Positions 4,526 to 5,787 of a stretch of 5,787 nt of DNA are shown in pieces. A program made the position numbers and the translations under genes. Where the stretch lies: NCBI GenBank assembly GCA_958439775.1, contig CAUBWQ010000071.1:1-5787 (forward strand). The letters run 5' to 3'. The stretch's first letter is position 1, and the number at the start of each line of letters is the position of its first letter. The notes beneath the pieces were generated by a model. The model did no database searches and had not been told where the DNA came from. It was given only the letters and a program-made list of their open reading frames with translations. Source of the stretch: an uncultured Collinsella sp. Lineage in GTDB: Bacteria > Actinomycetota > Coriobacteriia > Coriobacteriales > Coriobacteriaceae.

Positions 4526-5787
4526 CTACGCCGACGCGCTGTCGCGAGCCGCCTGGCATGTAGGGGTCTGACGCAGCGTAAGAGGCTTGTCCCCCGCCTC
4601 GGCCGACGTGGTCAGCGTATACGTGATCGTCGTCGTCTCGCCAGCATGCAGGTCAACGGTGCCCGAATAGAAGGGGATTCCATGCCACGTAGCGGCACCA
4701 AGACCAAACTGGGTACCCTCAACCGTAAGGTCACTGATGTTGCCACCCGTCGGGGCAAACAACGAGACATTCAGACGCTCGTCGTCACGCGCGGCATCGG
4801 GCGCGCTCGCCGCAACGTAGTCGGGCAGCTTGCCAGCCTCCTCCTGCGTCATGATGTTCGTCAGGGTAACGGTGATGCGATAGGAGCACGTGCCGTCGCC
4901 GTTCTTCACGCCCTGACCAATCTGAGTGTCGGCGTTCAGATACCAGTCGAGCTTGGAGAAGCTCAGGTTGTTAAAGTAAACGCCGGCAACGGGATCGGCA
5001 CTCGGATCATCCGGATCGGGCAGCGAAGCGTCAATGCCCGTCTCTTTGATGGCATTCTGCTCATCATCGTTTCTCATCCACGCGATCAGGCGGCCCTCTT
5101 CGGCACCGCGCTCAACGGCGCTGACAAGCTTCGTAACATCGACATCGCCGATACCGCCAAGGACCTTGTCGAAGGCAGCGCTGGCGACGGATGCAAAGAT
5201 GCCGTCCGACTCCTCGACCGGATAGTTCCAGTACACATCGTGCATGAGGACCTTTGCGGCGTTGGTGCCGTCGACAACCGTTCCGTCGGGCAGTGACACG
5301 TTACCGACCAGGCCCAGCAGATACTGCAGGAACACCGGGTCGATACCGATGACGCCATCAACGTCCTGTCCATACTGGGACTTCCACAGCGCGGCGACAC
5401 GCTGCGAGTTGCGGGGCCAATCAGGCGAATAGGTATTGCCCGAGTTGTACAGGTTGCTGTGGTTGCCGAACAGCGCCTCATCCTCTTCGTCGACGCTCTC
5501 GACCGCCTCATCCTCGCTCAGTCCAATGCGGGGAACACACTCGCCCATCGACATCTGACCGTCGGTGACCGAAATCAGGCCCTGCGAACCGCCAAAGCCG
5601 CCGCAGGCACGAATCTCGACGTTGTTCATGGCGTACATAAGGTAGTTGCGCGTCTGGCCGTTGGCGCCGAGCATCTGGGGAAGGACGGGGGCGACCTTCT
5701 CCGCCGCGTCAACCGCGCCGTTGAGGGTGGCAAAGCCGTCCTTGGCCTTATCGACCAGCTCGGTCACCTGGGAAATATGAGTATCGC
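4526..5787 (-). CDS. DUF4012 domain protein, N-terminus cut by window edge
   Basis: The frame is open to the right edge (first codons D-T-H-I-S-Q-V), so the true start lies outside the window; the GTG at 5767 is internal. Of the protein, 419 codons are visible, ending in TAG at 4528-4526. The DUF4012 signature is clear. It has the entry LGANGQTRNYLMYAMNN, the core EIRACGGFGGSQGLISV, then YSPDWPRNSQRVAALW, and DVDGVIGIDPVFLQYLLGL, which is the family's recurrent vDGViaiDp...lL segment. An acidic stretch (SEDEAVESVDEEDEA) sits between the first two blocks. The C-terminal part looks like beta-rich domains (from about FNNLSFSKLDWYLN to the end). No membrane segment is visible; DUF4012 proteins usually carry one near the N-terminus, so an exported, membrane-anchored protein is likely. 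The molecular function of the family is not established to my knowledge; members often sit near polysaccharide or envelope genes, which fits glmM next door. Confidence 0.87.
   Translation of the reverse strand, partial: DTHISQVTELVDKAKDGFATLNGAVDAAEKVAPVLPQMLGANGQTRNYLMYAMNNVEIRACGGFGGSQGLISVTDGQMSMGECVPRIGLSEDEAVESVDEEDEALFGNHSNLYNSGNTYSPDWPRNSQRVAALWKSQYGQDVDGVIGIDPVFLQYLLGLVGNVSLPDGTVVDGTNAAKVLMHDVYWNYPVEESDGIFASVASAAFDKVLGGIGDVDVTKLVSAVERGAEEGRLIAWMRNDDEQNAIKETGIDASLPDPDDPSADPVAGVYFNNLSFSKLDWYLNADTQIGQGVKNGDGTCSYRITVTLTNIMTQEEAGKLPDYVAASAPDAARDDERLNVSLFAPTGGNISDLTVEGTQFGLGAATWHGIPFYSGTVDLHAGETTTITYTLTTSAEAGDKPLTLRQTPTCQAARDSASA

Noticed and set aside
3165..4571. Long open frame of 468 codons on the plus strand opposite glmM
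   Set aside because: It is a mirror of the glmM codons, rich in Ala/His/Val with no recognisable domain; glmM is complete with all catalytic motifs.
5765..5767. GTG as the start codon of the DUF4012 protein
   Set aside because: The frame stays open through six further codons to the window edge, no ribosome binding site precedes the GTG, and the family normally has an N-terminal membrane segment not seen here.
1..5787. CRISPR arrays, tRNA or rRNA genes, insertion sequences, toxin-antitoxin or defence genes
   Set aside because: No direct-repeat arrays, tRNA-like cloverleaf, transposase motifs or small paired genes were found; the window is explained by four genes and their control elements.

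Overview
This is a GC-rich stretch with dense genes and no sign of mobile elements, phage, CRISPR or other transferred cargo. The gene content suggests a high-GC Gram-positive bacterium. A Coriobacteriia member (Collinsella-like) is my best guess, but this is inference from GC-rich codon use, a DUF4012 protein beside glmM, and a T-box in front of pheS. It is not a database result.

Layout. (1) Positions 1-896, minus strand: the first 298 codons of pheS, the phenylalanyl-tRNA synthetase alpha subunit; its C-terminus lies beyond the left edge. (2) Positions about 988-1265, minus strand: a T-box riboswitch leader for pheS. It has a readable UUC (Phe) specifier, the T-box core, Stem III and a terminator/antiterminator. 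A second 11-bp stem-loop sits between the attenuator and the pheS ribosome binding site. (3) Positions 1400-2974, plus strand, divergent from pheS: a complete M32 (Taq-type) metallocarboxypeptidase with an unusual Lys/Ala-rich N-terminal tail, followed by a strong intrinsic terminator. (4) Positions 3111-4442, minus strand, convergent with the peptidase: complete glmM, phosphoglucosamine mutase, with a 13-bp stem-loop built on its stop codon. (5) Positions 4526-5787, minus strand, upstream of glmM: the C-terminal 419 codons of a DUF4012 protein, cut by the right edge. A terminator-like hairpin separates it from glmM and abuts the glmM ribosome binding site.

Functionally the window joins three housekeeping units. 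pheS is controlled by uncharged tRNA-Phe, the peptidase turns over peptides in the cytoplasm, and glmM makes glucosamine-1-phosphate for UDP-GlcNAc and the cell envelope. The DUF4012 protein probably belongs to the envelope side.

I see no clearly new multi-gene system. The observation most worth a second look is in PheS. The segment aligning with the family's substrate-binding Thr-His/Gln-Thr-Ser motif reads Asn-Glu-Thr-Ala and follows a His-containing insertion, while the rest of the active site is intact.
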